Assembly (NCBI GenBank): GCA_017550405.1
Contig: JAFZPH010000018.1
Coordinates: forward strand, 1 to 39,768
DNA: 39,768 nt
Direction: 5' to 3'
Origin: Bacteroidales bacterium
GTDB lineage: Bacteria > Bacteroidota > Bacteroidia > Bacteroidales > P3
In this document: positions 32,885 through 39,768 of the stretch, piece by piece
Numbering within the stretch: the first letter of the stretch is position 1
Layout of the letters: each line of letters begins with the position of its first letter
Made by a program: the position numbers and the translations under genes
The notes under the pieces: model-generated
What the model was told of the DNA's origin: nothing
What the model saw: only the letters and a program-made list of their open reading frames with translations
The model's database searches: none

Positions 32885-32900
32885 GCCAGATTCCCACACT

Positions 32901-33244
32901 AACAAATTAACGCATTCAAGCATTAACAAATTAACACAATAACACATTCACACATTCACACATTAACACATTCAAGCATTCAAGCATTCAAACATTCAAG
33001 CACTAACGAAATAACACATTAACGCATTTACACATTCAAACATTCAAGCACTAACGAAATAACACATTAACGCATTAACACATTCAAACATCCAAGCACT
33101 AACGAAATAACACATTAACGCATTAACACATTCAAACATTCAAGCACTAACGAAATAACACATTAACGCATTAACACATTCAAACATTCAAGCACTAACG
33201 AAATAACACATTAACGCATTAACGCATTCAAACATTCAAGCATG
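32901..33244 (+). repeat. Octamer array of 43 words ending on a start codon
   Basis: The whole stretch divides into 43 consecutive 8-base words with no slippage, such as AACAAATT, AACGCATT, CAAGCATT, AACACATT, CACACATT, CAAACATT, CAAGCACT and AACGAAAT. From 33001 to 33240 six words recur as a 48-base unit five times. The last word is CAAGCATG, whose ATG is the start of the radical SAM gene. G is rare. No ATG, GTG or TTG occurs before that ATG, and TAA at the word joints falls in all three frames. It fills the gene-free stretch 32885-33241. Confidence 0.92.
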
Positions 33245-34156
33245 TCCTACCTCACCTACGCCGACTACTGCCGCCGCCTGTTCGGCGCCACCGTTCAGAA
33301 GATTGCCGTGGACGGCGGCTTCACCTGTCCCAATCGCGACGGCACCCTCGGCGCCACAGGCTGCACCTTCTGCAACGGCGAAGCCTTTGCACCCGCTTAT
33401 TGCCGCACGGCGGGCAGCATCGCGCAGCAGATTGAGGAGGGCATCCGTTTCCACACCCGCCGCCACCGCAAAGCCTTGCGCTATGTGGCCTACTTCCAGT
33501 CGTACAGCAACACCTACGCCCCGTTGGAGGTGTTGCGCTCGCGCTACGAGGAAGCTCTCGCCCACCCTATGGTGTCCGGCCTTGTGGTCAGCACCCGGCC
33601 CGACTGCGTCGATGACGAAAAGTTGGACTATCTGGCCTCTTTGGCGCAACAGCACTATGTGGCGGTGGAGTACGGCATCGAGAGCTGCTACGACGACACC
33701 CTGCAGCGCATCCATCGGGGACACGACTTTGCCTGCACCGAGCGCGCCATCCGGGCCACCGCTGTCCGTGGCATCCATGTGGGCGGACATATTATCCTCG
33801 GCCTTCCAGGTGAGAGCCGGGAGCAGATGCTGGCCGAGGCCGACATCCTCTCTGCGTTGCCCATCGAAACCCTCAAGCTGCACCAGCTGCAGCTGCTGCG
33901 AGGCTCCGAAATGGAACGCCTGTGGCATGAGGACCCCGCCGCTGTGCCGCCGCCCTTCACGGTGGAGGAGTATGTGGGGCTGGTGACCGACTTTCTGCGT
34001 CGCCTGCGCCCCGATATAGCCATCGAACGGCTGGCCGCCGAGGTGCCCCCGCGCTATCAGGCAGACCCCTCGCGTGGCTGGCGCCGCGACGACGGCTCCC
34101 TACTGCGGCCTGATGACATCGCCCGCCTTGTGGCAATACGTCTTAATGAGGCCTGA
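33242..34156 (+). CDS. Radical SAM protein, TIGR01212/YhcC family
   Basis: A 304-residue radical SAM enzyme. The cluster ligands are Cys29, Cys41 and Cys44 in TCPNRDGT...GCTFCN, the widened spacing typical of the YhcC family rather than CxxxCxxC. FQSYSNTYAPLE, STRPDCVDD, EYGIESCYDDTL and GGHIILGLPGES mark the barrel. YhcC-type proteins are predicted to act on RNA or ribosomal targets, but the reaction is not known. The ATG is the last three bases of the octamer array, with no Shine-Dalgarno. A -7 box is not visible in the array, so transcription may come from the TPR unit. Confidence 0.9.
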   Translation: MSYLTYADYCRRLFGATVQKIAVDGGFTCPNRDGTLGATGCTFCNGEAFAPAYCRTAGSIAQQIEEGIRFHTRRHRKALRYVAYFQSYSNTYAPLEVLRSRYEEALAHPMVSGLVVSTRPDCVDDEKLDYLASLAQQHYVAVEYGIESCYDDTLQRIHRGHDFACTERAIRATAVRGIHVGGHIILGLPGESREQMLAEADILSALPIETLKLHQLQLLRGSEMERLWHEDPAAVPPPFTVEEYVGLVTDFLRRLRPDIAIERLAAEVPPRYQADPSRGWRRDDGSLLRPDDIARLVAIRLNEA

Positions 34157-34202
34157 CAAGGTCATCGGAAAAACTTTTTTTCGCCATATCAATTATTATT
34201 CG

Positions 34203-34210
34203 TATTTTTG
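34203..34210 (+). promoter_or_regulatory. -7 box for the MNT-HEPN pair, very short leader
   Basis: TATTTTTG followed by CA. The expected start of transcription is about at the first ATG (34213) and just before the second (34222), so the message may be leaderless or nearly so. Confidence 0.6.
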
Positions 34211-34212
34211 CA

Positions 34213-34539
34213 ATGCGATTTATGGAACAGTCCGAAGTCATAAAACGGATTAAAAAAGAAGTGGCCGCACAAATCCTGCCCGAAGGTAGCTCGCTGTGGC
34301 TCTATGGTTCGCGTGCCCGCGGCGACGCCCACCCCGACAGCGACTACGACCTGCTTATCTTGCTGAACAAAGACGTTCTTACGCTTGACGACTATCGTCA
34401 ATCCATACCATTTCGTCAACTGGGTTGGAGTATCAACGAGACAATCAGTCCTCAAGTATATTCAAAGGATGAATGGGAAAAATACAACTATACCCTGTTT
34501 TATGACAATGTTGAACACGACAAACGAATACTACTATGA
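34213..34539 (+). CDS. MNT-type nucleotidyltransferase (likely antitoxin)
   Basis: A 108-residue minimal nucleotidyltransferase. The signature GSRARGDAHPDSDYDLLIL (residues 32-50) has the GS motif, both metal Asp (Asp44 and Asp46) and the RARG loop. In HEPN-MNT modules such proteins AMPylate and silence the HEPN partner. The stop overlaps the HEPN gene by four bases. The start could instead be at 34222 (MEQSEVIK), which suits the promoter position better. Confidence 0.88.
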   Translation: MRFMEQSEVIKRIKKEVAAQILPEGSSLWLYGSRARGDAHPDSDYDLLILLNKDVLTLDDYRQSIPFRQLGWSINETISPQVYSKDEWEKYNYTLFYDNVEHDKRILL

Positions 34540-34955
34540 GTTTAGACGACGAAAGCAGAGCCATAATGGTGGCAAGAGAGATAGAAAAAGCGCAGAGCAC
34601 ATATAACCAGGCATGCCTAATGAGAGAGAATAGCTACTGGGATGCTGCCGCCAATCGTCTATATTATGCAGTTTTCCATGCAACTAGCGCACTGCTGATT
34701 AAAGACGGATATCCTGTAAAAACGCACCATGGTGCAGGGATGTTGTTTCGTCAATATTATGTGAAGACAAACAACCTGCCCGAATCATTCTCCGACACCT
34801 TCTCCCTGCTCCAAGCCCTACGCGAAAAAAGTGACTACAACTGTTCTTTTGATGCCACACAAGGATTAATCAACCCTTTGTTTGAGCCAACACACCAAAC
34901 TTATAGAAACCATCGCCAAGATGGTCTCATAGCAGAAGTAAATCAAAAACAATAA
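34536..34955 (+). CDS. HEPN domain protein (likely toxin of an MNT-HEPN pair)
   Basis: A 139-residue all-helical HEPN protein (MAREIEKAQSTYNQA-type first helix, then WDAAANRLYYAVFHATSALL). An Arg41-x6-His48 pair is present in NRLYYAVFH. Whether it equals the catalytic Rx4-6H of RNase HEPN toxins or is only the conserved structural segment cannot be decided by eye. The four-base overlap with the MNT gene and the shared promoter mark a classic two-gene module, a toxin-antitoxin or defence unit. Confidence 0.85.
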   Translation: MSLDDESRAIMVAREIEKAQSTYNQACLMRENSYWDAAANRLYYAVFHATSALLIKDGYPVKTHHGAGMLFRQYYVKTNNLPESFSDTFSLLQALREKSDYNCSFDATQGLINPLFEPTHQTYRNHRQDGLIAEVNQKQ

Positions 34956-34975
34956 ACACATAAAACATCGTAATT

Positions 34976-36157
34976 ATGTACACAAAGTTTCAAGAACACC
35001 TCAAGAAAGAACTGGCTGACATCGAAGCTGCCGGCCTGTACAAAAACGAACGCATCATCGAGAGCCCCCAGGGCGCCGAAATCATGGTGAAAGGCAAGAA
35101 GTGCCTCAACTTCTGCGCCAATAACTACCTCGGCCTTGCCGACAATCCCGAGCTTATCGAAGCCGCCAAGAAGGGTATGGACGAACGCGGCTATGGTATG
35201 GCCTCCGTCCGCTTCATCTGCGGCTGCCAAGACCTCCACAAGAAACTGGAGCAGAAAATCGCCGATTTCTTCGGCACTGAGGACACCATCCTCTATGCTG
35301 CCTGCTTCGACGCCAACGGCGGTGTCTTCGAACCCCTGCTGACCGACGAGGACGCCATCATCAGCGACGCCCTCAACCACGCCTCCATCATCGACGGTGT
35401 GCGTCTGTGCAAAGCCCAGCGCTACCGCTATGCCAACGCCGATATGGCCGACCTCGAGGAACAGCTGAAAGCTGCCCAGAAAAACCGCTTCCGCATCATC
35501 GTCACCGACGGTGTCTTCTCCATGGACGGCAACGTCTGCCCGCTGGACAAGATCTACGAGCTGGCCAACAAATACGACGCTATGGTCATGGTGGACGAGA
35601 GCCACTCCGCCGGCGTGGTGGGCAAGACCGGCCGCGGTGTCACCGAGCGTTACAACCTGCGTGGCAAGATTGAAATCCTCACCGGCACCCTCGGCAAAGC
35701 CTTTGGCGGTGCAATGGGTGGTTTCACCACCGGTAAGAAAGAGATTATCGACATGCTCCGTCAGCGCAGCCGTCCTTACCTCTTCTCCAACAGCATGGCT
35801 CCCGGCCTTGTGGCCGCCGGCATCCGCATGTTCGATATGATGAGCGAGACCAACGAGCTGCAGGACAAGCTGCACGAGAACACCGACTACTTCCTCCGCC
35901 GCATGAAGGAAGAAGGCTTCGACTGCAAACCCAGCGAGAGCGCCATCTGCGCCGTCATGATCTACGACGCCGCCAAGAGCCAGCAGTATGCTGCCAAGAT
36001 GCAGGAAGAAGGCATCTTCGTCACCGGCTTCTACTATCCCGTTGTGCCGAAGGGTCAAGCCCGTATCCGCGTCCAGATCAGCGCTGCCCACGAGCACGAA
36101 CACCTCGACAAGTGCATCGAGGCCTTCAAGAAAGTCCGCAAGGAAATCGAGGGCTAA
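34976..36157 (+). CDS. kbl: 2-amino-3-ketobutyrate CoA ligase (glycine C-acetyltransferase)
   Basis: A 393-residue PLP enzyme of the alpha-oxoamine synthase family. It cleaves 2-amino-3-ketobutyrate with CoA to glycine and acetyl-CoA in threonine breakdown. Markers are NFCANNYLGLADNPELIEAA, SVRFICGCQDLHKKLE, SDALNHASIIDGVRLCKA, DESHSAGVVGKTGRGV and the PLP lysine in TGTLGKAFGGAMGG (about residue 244). It is full length. The usual partner, threonine 3-dehydrogenase, is not in this window. It is 20 bases after the HEPN gene, but no function is shared. It is followed by the reverse-complement octamers at 36168. Confidence 0.94.
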   Translation: MYTKFQEHLKKELADIEAAGLYKNERIIESPQGAEIMVKGKKCLNFCANNYLGLADNPELIEAAKKGMDERGYGMASVRFICGCQDLHKKLEQKIADFFGTEDTILYAACFDANGGVFEPLLTDEDAIISDALNHASIIDGVRLCKAQRYRYANADMADLEEQLKAAQKNRFRIIVTDGVFSMDGNVCPLDKIYELANKYDAMVMVDESHSAGVVGKTGRGVTERYNLRGKIEILTGTLGKAFGGAMGGFTTGKKEIIDMLRQRSRPYLFSNSMAPGLVAAGIRMFDMMSETNELQDKLHENTDYFLRRMKEEGFDCKPSESAICAVMIYDAAKSQQYAAKMQEEGIFVTGFYYPVVPKGQARIRVQISAAHEHEHLDKCIEAFKKVRKEIEG

Positions 36158-36167
36158 CCATTGATTG

Positions 36168-36311
36168 AATGTGTTATTGCTTGAATGCTTGAATGTGTTT
36201 TGTTGATATGTTGATACGTTGATATGTTGATATGATGCGAGCCGTATAAACTTATCAACTTATCAACGGACAACGTATTTACACAATCAAGCAATCAGAC
36301 AATCAAGCAAT
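36168..36311. repeat. Octamer dyad after kbl
   Basis: Eleven bases after the kbl stop, reverse-complement words run in 8-base steps: AATGTGTT, ATTGCTTG, AATGCTTG, AATGTGTT, TTGTTGAT, ATGTTGAT, ACGTTGAT, ATGTTGAT (36168-36231). After a short turn, forward words follow: AAACTTAT, CAACTTAT, CAACGGAC, AACGTATT, TACACAAT, CAAGCAAT, CAGACAAT, CAAGCAAT (36248-36311). The two halves can pair imperfectly. The bases between this and 36366 are A-rich and lose the 8-base register. Confidence 0.7.
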
Positions 36312-36365
36312 CAAAAGAAGCACATTCACAAAGTAACGAATTCAATTAATCGCAATGCTAATCAT

Positions 36366-36396
36366 AAAGGGTGCAGGGTCTCGACCCTCACCCTTT
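36366..36396 (+). terminator. Terminator hairpin between the octamer arrays
   Basis: AAAGGGTG pairs with CACCCTTT and, past one bulged C, AGGGTC pairs with GACCCT. ATTT follows. It lies inside the gene-free stretch 36158-36650 and separates the dyad from the array at 36414. Confidence 0.7.
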
Positions 36397-36413
36397 ATTT
36401 GGCTACACAGAAT

Positions 36414-36653
36414 AACACATTAACGCATTCCAGAGTTCCCAGACTAACGCATTAACACATTAACGCATTAACACATTAACGCATTAACGCATTCCAGAAT
36501 TCCCAGACTAACACATTAACACATTAACGCATTAACGCATTCCAGAGTTCCCAGACTAACGAATTAACGAATTAACACATTCCCGAATTAACGAATTCCC
36601 AGACTAACGCATTAACACATTAACGCATTAACACAATCAAAAGTTCTCCCATG
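36414..36653 (+). repeat. Octamer array of 30 words ending on a start codon
   Basis: Thirty consecutive 8-base words, for example AACACATT, AACGCATT, CCAGAGTT, CCCAGACT, AACGAATT and CCCGAATT. The paired words CCAGAGTT-CCCAGACT (or CCAGAATT-CCCAGACT) recur as a higher-order marker. The final word CTCCCATG ends in the ATG of the gene at 36651. As at 32901, there is no other ATG, GTG or TTG, and TAA falls in every frame. Confidence 0.9.
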
Positions 36654-37253
36654 AAACGAATCAACATTTATCTCATCGTCACCGCCGTGTTGCTGATAGC
36701 CCTCGGCGTCGTGTGCATCTTCAACCCTGGGGCGAGCTTTGTCTCCGCCGCCTGGCTTTTAGGGGTCATCATCCTTGTGTCCGGACTCTCGTCGCTCATC
36801 TTCGGACTCCGTGCACAAGCCTTCCTGCCCAATGCCGGCTCCACCACACTGCTGGCCATGTTCCAGATAATCGTCGGCCTGATGCTGGCCACCAATATCC
36901 TTGCCTCCGAACTGGCGCTTATCGTGGTCTTCTCCATGTGGGTGATTTTTGAGGGGGTCTCGCTTGCCGTCCTCTCCATCGACTACCGTCGGAGCGGCTA
37001 CACCCGTTGGTGGCTGATGACGATACTCGGCGTGTGCAGCATCGTGTTCGGCTTCCTGGCCCTGCGCGAACCTGAGTACACCGGCACATTCCTCGGCATC
37101 CTCCTCGGCCTCGGCATCCTGGCCAACGGCATCATCCGCATCGTGGCCTTCTTCGGCCTCCGCCGCATCCACAGCCGCCTCCGCGACCTGAAGGAGAGCG
37201 CCACCGCCACCCCCATCGACGATATCAACCCTTCTAAGATAGAAGAGCCCTAA
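36651..37253 (+). CDS. HdeD family (DUF308) membrane protein
   Basis: A 200-residue protein with six hydrophobic segments arranged as three hairpins, the DUF308 repeat: YLIVTAVLLIALGVVCIFNPG, WLLGVIILVSGLSSLIFG, then LALIVVFSMWVIFEGVS and ILGVCSIVFGFLALREP. HdeD in enterics is linked to acid resistance; its role here is unknown. A charged C-terminal tail of about 30 residues ends IDDINPSKIEEP. The ATG is the last three bases of the octamer array and has no Shine-Dalgarno. Confidence 0.88.
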   Translation: MKRINIYLIVTAVLLIALGVVCIFNPGASFVSAAWLLGVIILVSGLSSLIFGLRAQAFLPNAGSTTLLAMFQIIVGLMLATNILASELALIVVFSMWVIFEGVSLAVLSIDYRRSGYTRWWLMTILGVCSIVFGFLALREPEYTGTFLGILLGLGILANGIIRIVAFFGLRRIHSRLRDLKESATATPIDDINPSKIEEP

Positions 37254-37280
37254 GAGCCCATTCGCAAGTTTCAATCGCCA

Positions 37281-37326
37281 AAGAAAGTGCCCGTCTGTCC
37301 CCAAAAACAGCGGGCACCTTCTTTAT
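37281..37326 (+). terminator. Intrinsic terminator after the HdeD-like gene
   Basis: GTGCCCG (37287-37293) pairs with CGGGCAC (37311-37317), with an inner CTGT/ACAG step and outer AAGAA/TTCTT, followed by TTTATT. The rest of the gene-free stretch 37254-37556 is A/C-rich, with the single copy of TTTATCCCAAATTGGTCA at 37422-37439 and the Fic promoter. Confidence 0.85.
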
Positions 37327-37493
37327 TCCTCTAATCAATCCCTGCCGGAATTCACTATAGCCCTGCAACACCACCCCCGCAGCCACCAAAAAACAACACC
37401 CCATCCACACCCCTCTTGCCCTTTATCCCAAATTGGTCAATCTACTTTATGTTAAAATGCAAATGGACACAACAATTATTGAAAAAAAAGTCG

Positions 37494-37501
37494 TATTTTT
37501 G
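37494..37501 (+). promoter_or_regulatory. -7 box for the Fic gene
   Basis: TATTTTTG followed by CAGATT, giving an A/T-rich leader of about 50 bases. Confidence 0.65.
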
Positions 37502-37556
37502 CAGATTAAAATTTATAAATTGGGAGATTGTTAACACAAAATAGTCAAATCAGAGA

Positions 37557-38558
37557 ATGACCATAAGACCCATTTATGAAGAATACAAGCAACTCGGCAT
37601 AGACCAGCAGATTGACTATGCCAAGTTCTACCTTTATTCCATCATTACGCACTCCACCGCCATCGAGGGCTCGACAGTGACAGAGGTGGAGAACCGACTT
37701 CTGTTCGATGAAGGAATAGGCGCACAGAAACCGCTCATCGAGCAAATGATGAACCTTGACCTCAAGGCGGCTTACGAGCAGGGTGTTATTTATGCACAGC
37801 AGCACACCGAATACAGTGTTGATATGTTGTGCGGTCTTTCGGAATTGGTGATGAAAAACACTGGGTCAGAATACAGCGCGATGGCAGGCAACTTCTCCGC
37901 CGCAAAAGGCGAGTTGCGGCTATTGAATGTGAGTGCCGGGGTTGGCGGAAGGTCTTACCTCTCTTATCAGAAAGTGCCGGAACGCCTCGAGGAATTCTGC
38001 CAATGGCTCAATACCGAACGAAAGAGTCTCAATAAAAGTGATATTGAGAAAGTGTACGATTTGAGTTTTGAAACACATTACCGACTTGTGAACATACATC
38101 CGTGGGCCGACGGCAACGGACGTATGAGTCGACTGGTGATGAATATGATACAATACGAATTTGACGTAGTGCCGTCGATAGTGAAGAAAGAGAAGCGCAA
38201 GCAATACATCAGTTCCCTTGAGCAAAGCGAAGAAGCGGAGAATTCAAAGAAATTCAAGACCTTTATGCTTCAGCATCACTGTGACAATCTGCTGAAACAG
38301 ATTGAAGAGTACAAACAGAGTATGGGCGACGAATCCCATAGTGCCAAAATGGATGGCACTATAGATGGCACCATGGCACTAAGGATAATGGATGCCTTGC
38401 GTGCTGAGCCGTCAGCCACTATGGACATTCTATCCAACACCCTGGGGATACCAAGAAGAACGCTGGTGCGATATATGAATAGGTTGCAAGAAGACAACAA
38501 GATAAAACGAGTGGGCGGCAGACGATACGGCCACTGGGAGATCATCAAGGATGAATAG
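37557..38558 (+). CDS. Fic family AMP-transferase with own inhibitory helix
   Basis: A 333-residue Fic protein. The catalytic motif HPWADGNGRMSR lies at residues 181-192 (HPFxxGNGRxxR type), so it should transfer AMP from ATP to a target hydroxyl. The N-terminal inhibitory motif (S/T)xxxE(G/N) is visible as Ser33-x3-Glu37-Gly38 in STAIEGS, which makes it a class II Fic that silences itself. A winged helix-turn-helix occupies about 270-330 (MDILSNTLGIPRRTLVRYMNRL), suggesting DNA binding and possibly self-regulation. It has its own promoter and is AT-richer than the core. It is close to the tcmP remnant in a likely acquired stretch. Confidence 0.93.
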   Translation: MTIRPIYEEYKQLGIDQQIDYAKFYLYSIITHSTAIEGSTVTEVENRLLFDEGIGAQKPLIEQMMNLDLKAAYEQGVIYAQQHTEYSVDMLCGLSELVMKNTGSEYSAMAGNFSAAKGELRLLNVSAGVGGRSYLSYQKVPERLEEFCQWLNTERKSLNKSDIEKVYDLSFETHYRLVNIHPWADGNGRMSRLVMNMIQYEFDVVPSIVKKEKRKQYISSLEQSEEAENSKKFKTFMLQHHCDNLLKQIEEYKQSMGDESHSAKMDGTIDGTMALRIMDALRAEPSATMDILSNTLGIPRRTLVRYMNRLQEDNKIKRVGGRRYGHWEIIKDE

Positions 38559-38561
38559 GCT

Positions 38562-38819
38562 ATGGGATTGGCAAAGTACAAATTCAAAGAAATGGAACGA
38601 CCGGATGGAGCCGTTGTAAGGCACCTATTAGGCATATCGGGCGAAACGGATGCTGCAGTATTAATGCATTTCCACGTTGATGCATTGACCCACTCCCCCA
38701 AGTCTCCCTTCTTCGTGGGTTCTTCGATTCTCCTTTATTCACGATATAGTGTTAAAGTAATAAGAACTCCTAACAATAAAATGACCAATATTTCGTTAGT
38801 ATTATCATATTCAATCTAA
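38562..38819 (+). CDS. Short open frame of doubtful status
   Basis: An 85-codon frame three bases after the Fic stop (MGLAKYKFKEMERPDGAVVRH). No family is recognised, the C-terminal half has no clear secondary structure, and the base composition shifts from mixed to AT-rich within it. It may be a decayed gene fragment at the junction with the AT-rich right edge rather than an expressed protein. Confidence 0.2.
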   Translation: MGLAKYKFKEMERPDGAVVRHLLGISGETDAAVLMHFHVDALTHSPKSPFFVGSSILLYSRYSVKVIRTPNNKMTNISLVLSYSI

Positions 38820-38824
38820 TTGAA

Positions 38825-39652
38825 ATGCAAACTAAATCGAATGTAAGAGAGACATTACAGATACATTCTCAAGCTAAAGTTGAATTTTACAAAACATATC
38901 TTGAGAGATATTTGGCGATACTGTGTAAATCGCAATACATAAAGGCTGTCAATATATACGATGTGTTTTGTGGGAAAGGTATTTACGATGATGGGGGCAA
39001 AGGAAGTCCTATCGTGGCGTATGATACTATTAAGAAGATATTTGAATCATTTAACTTTTCGAGCAAAACTGCCATTACACTAATAGTAAATGACAAGTCC
39101 TCGGAGCGTATTTCAATAGTCAAAGATTACATTGCAAGAAATAAGCACCCATATTGTAGTGTTACCCCTTACAATCTTGACATTGAGAATATGTTTGATA
39201 CGATTATGCCAGTAATAAACAATACGCCTAATGACACTCGCAATTTGGTATTCATTGACCCATATGGTTATAAAAACATAAAGAAAGAGTTATTGTACGA
39301 ATTGATGAAGAACGGGAAAACAGAAATAATCCTGTTCTTGCCTATTTCGCATATGCAAAGGTTTACTAATGCTGCCATTCAGGATGAAGAAGAAATCACT
39401 CAATATGCACCATTACGAGATTTTGTTTCCTCCTTTTTCCCTGACCATAACCATCCGATTCGCCAAAACACCGTTAGTGCCAAAGAATACATTAAATACG
39501 TCTCGGAATCTTTGCGATATAACAAGAAATTCTATACTACATCGTATTTTATTGAGCGAGACAAATCAAATTACTTTGCTCTGTTCTTTATGAGTTCTCA
39601 CATTTACGGCTTTGAAAAAATCTTGGAGGTGACTTTCCCTAGAATTGGTTGA
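38825..39652 (+). pseudogene. tcmP: Three-Cys-motif partner protein TcmP, truncated by the IS end
   Basis: 275 codons survive. Family markers are HSQAKVEFYKTYLERYLAIL near residue 13, YDVFCGKGIYDDGGKGSPIVA near 45-65 (the DxFCGxGxYxxG-GSP block) and LVFIDPYGY near 140, a Rossmann-like MTase-type strand. The reading frame enters the terminal repeat after EKILEVT and stops within it (FPRIG), where family members continue for tens of residues. TcmP genes are usually next to a DUF5131 (Gp37/Gp68-like) gene, often on mobile or defence regions; that partner is not seen before the window ends. The gene is AT-rich, unlike the core, which suggests transfer. Confidence 0.75.
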
Positions 39653-39768
39653 CAGATTTGGGACGGTTAAACTGAATTGGTTTACAATATTTAGGCCATA
39701 TCCCTAATCCGGCTTACACCATCACGGTATCGGTTTACACTTTTCGGTTCTTTCGCCTGTTCGAGTTT
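39630..39768 (+). mobile_element. End of an IS21-like insertion sequence (partial), inverted copy
   Basis: This is the exact reverse complement of the window start, read outward as TGACTTTCCCTAGAATTGG and onward. The words GGTTGACA, GGTTTACA, GGCTTACA and GGTTTACA recur inside. It begins directly inside the tcmP frame. The element's genes lie beyond the window. Confidence 0.5.

Noticed and set aside
32901..33240. CRISPR array
   Set aside because: The repeat is a gapless 8-base and 48-base tandem without unique spacers, and no cas genes are in the window.
1..39768. Whole window as one giant transposon or phage with terminal inverted repeats
   Set aside because: The inside is ordinary core genome (rpsT, tRNA-Glu, trpS, cysS, ackA) and has no integrase, transposase or structural phage genes.

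Overview
The window looks like a chromosomal segment of an uncultured Bacteroidales bacterium (phylum Bacteroidota). The evidence is that most housekeeping genes carry the phylum's -7 promoter box (TAnnTTTG, usually TATCTTTGC) and lack Shine-Dalgarno sites. One secreted protein (29666-30352) ends in a type IX secretion sorting domain. The gene families are also typical of the group: DUF4369/TlpA, DUF2795, YARHG, PD40-OmpA and AAA/DUF4143. Coding DNA is GC-rich in the core and clearly AT-richer at the right edge. The first and last 140 bases are exact reverse complements of each other. I read this as the same end of an insertion sequence (IS21-like by its tips and internal repeats) lying at both contig edges. 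At the right edge it cuts a tcmP-like gene.

Layout. Positions 248-4493: AAA/DUF4143 ATPase, tRNA-Glu with rpsT, a conserved hypothetical gene and a C69 dipeptidase. Positions 4546-6838: a four-gene minus-strand operon of lipoprotein, ECF sigma factor, four-TM protein (candidate anti-sigma) and second lipoprotein. Positions 6933-9056: manC and trpS. Positions 9285-11299: a tiny acidic lipoprotein, a stand-alone rnfA and an outer-membrane barrel protein. Positions 11311-13069: tatD, a Rossmann/DUF2520 protein and DUF2795. Positions 13275-20045: a probable long operon of cysS, Nudix hydrolase, S41 protease, TlpA-like protein, Mrp, NifU-like protein and the cobalamin adenosyltransferase. Positions 20153-22650: two tandem paralogous lipoproteins. 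Positions 23015-32884: ackA, a membrane/secreted trio, a TPR-PD40-OmpA protein, a sirtuin, a type IX secretion cargo, and a zinc-ribbon membrane protein with a large TPR protein. Positions 33242-38558: radical SAM protein, MNT-HEPN pair, kbl, an HdeD-like protein and Fic. The truncated tcmP follows.

Two patterns stand out. First, a bipartite promoter motif GTAA-N17-CGT (fixed 21-base step from GTAA to CGT) lies upstream of the ECF sigma operon, both paralogous lipoproteins and the barrel protein, with a weaker match before the TPR-PD40-OmpA protein. This predicts an autoregulated envelope regulon encoded largely inside this window. The sigma operon's copy is superimposed on the intrinsic terminator of manC.

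Second, several intergenic regions are built from strictly 8-base words such as AACACATT, AACGCATT and CAAGCATT. Two arrays, of 43 and 30 words, end exactly in register with the ATG of the next gene. They contain no ATG, GTG or TTG before that ATG, and TAA at word joints falls in all three frames. Reverse-complement words follow some stop codons and form dyads with the forward words. I do not know a described element matching this, and it is my main candidate for something new.
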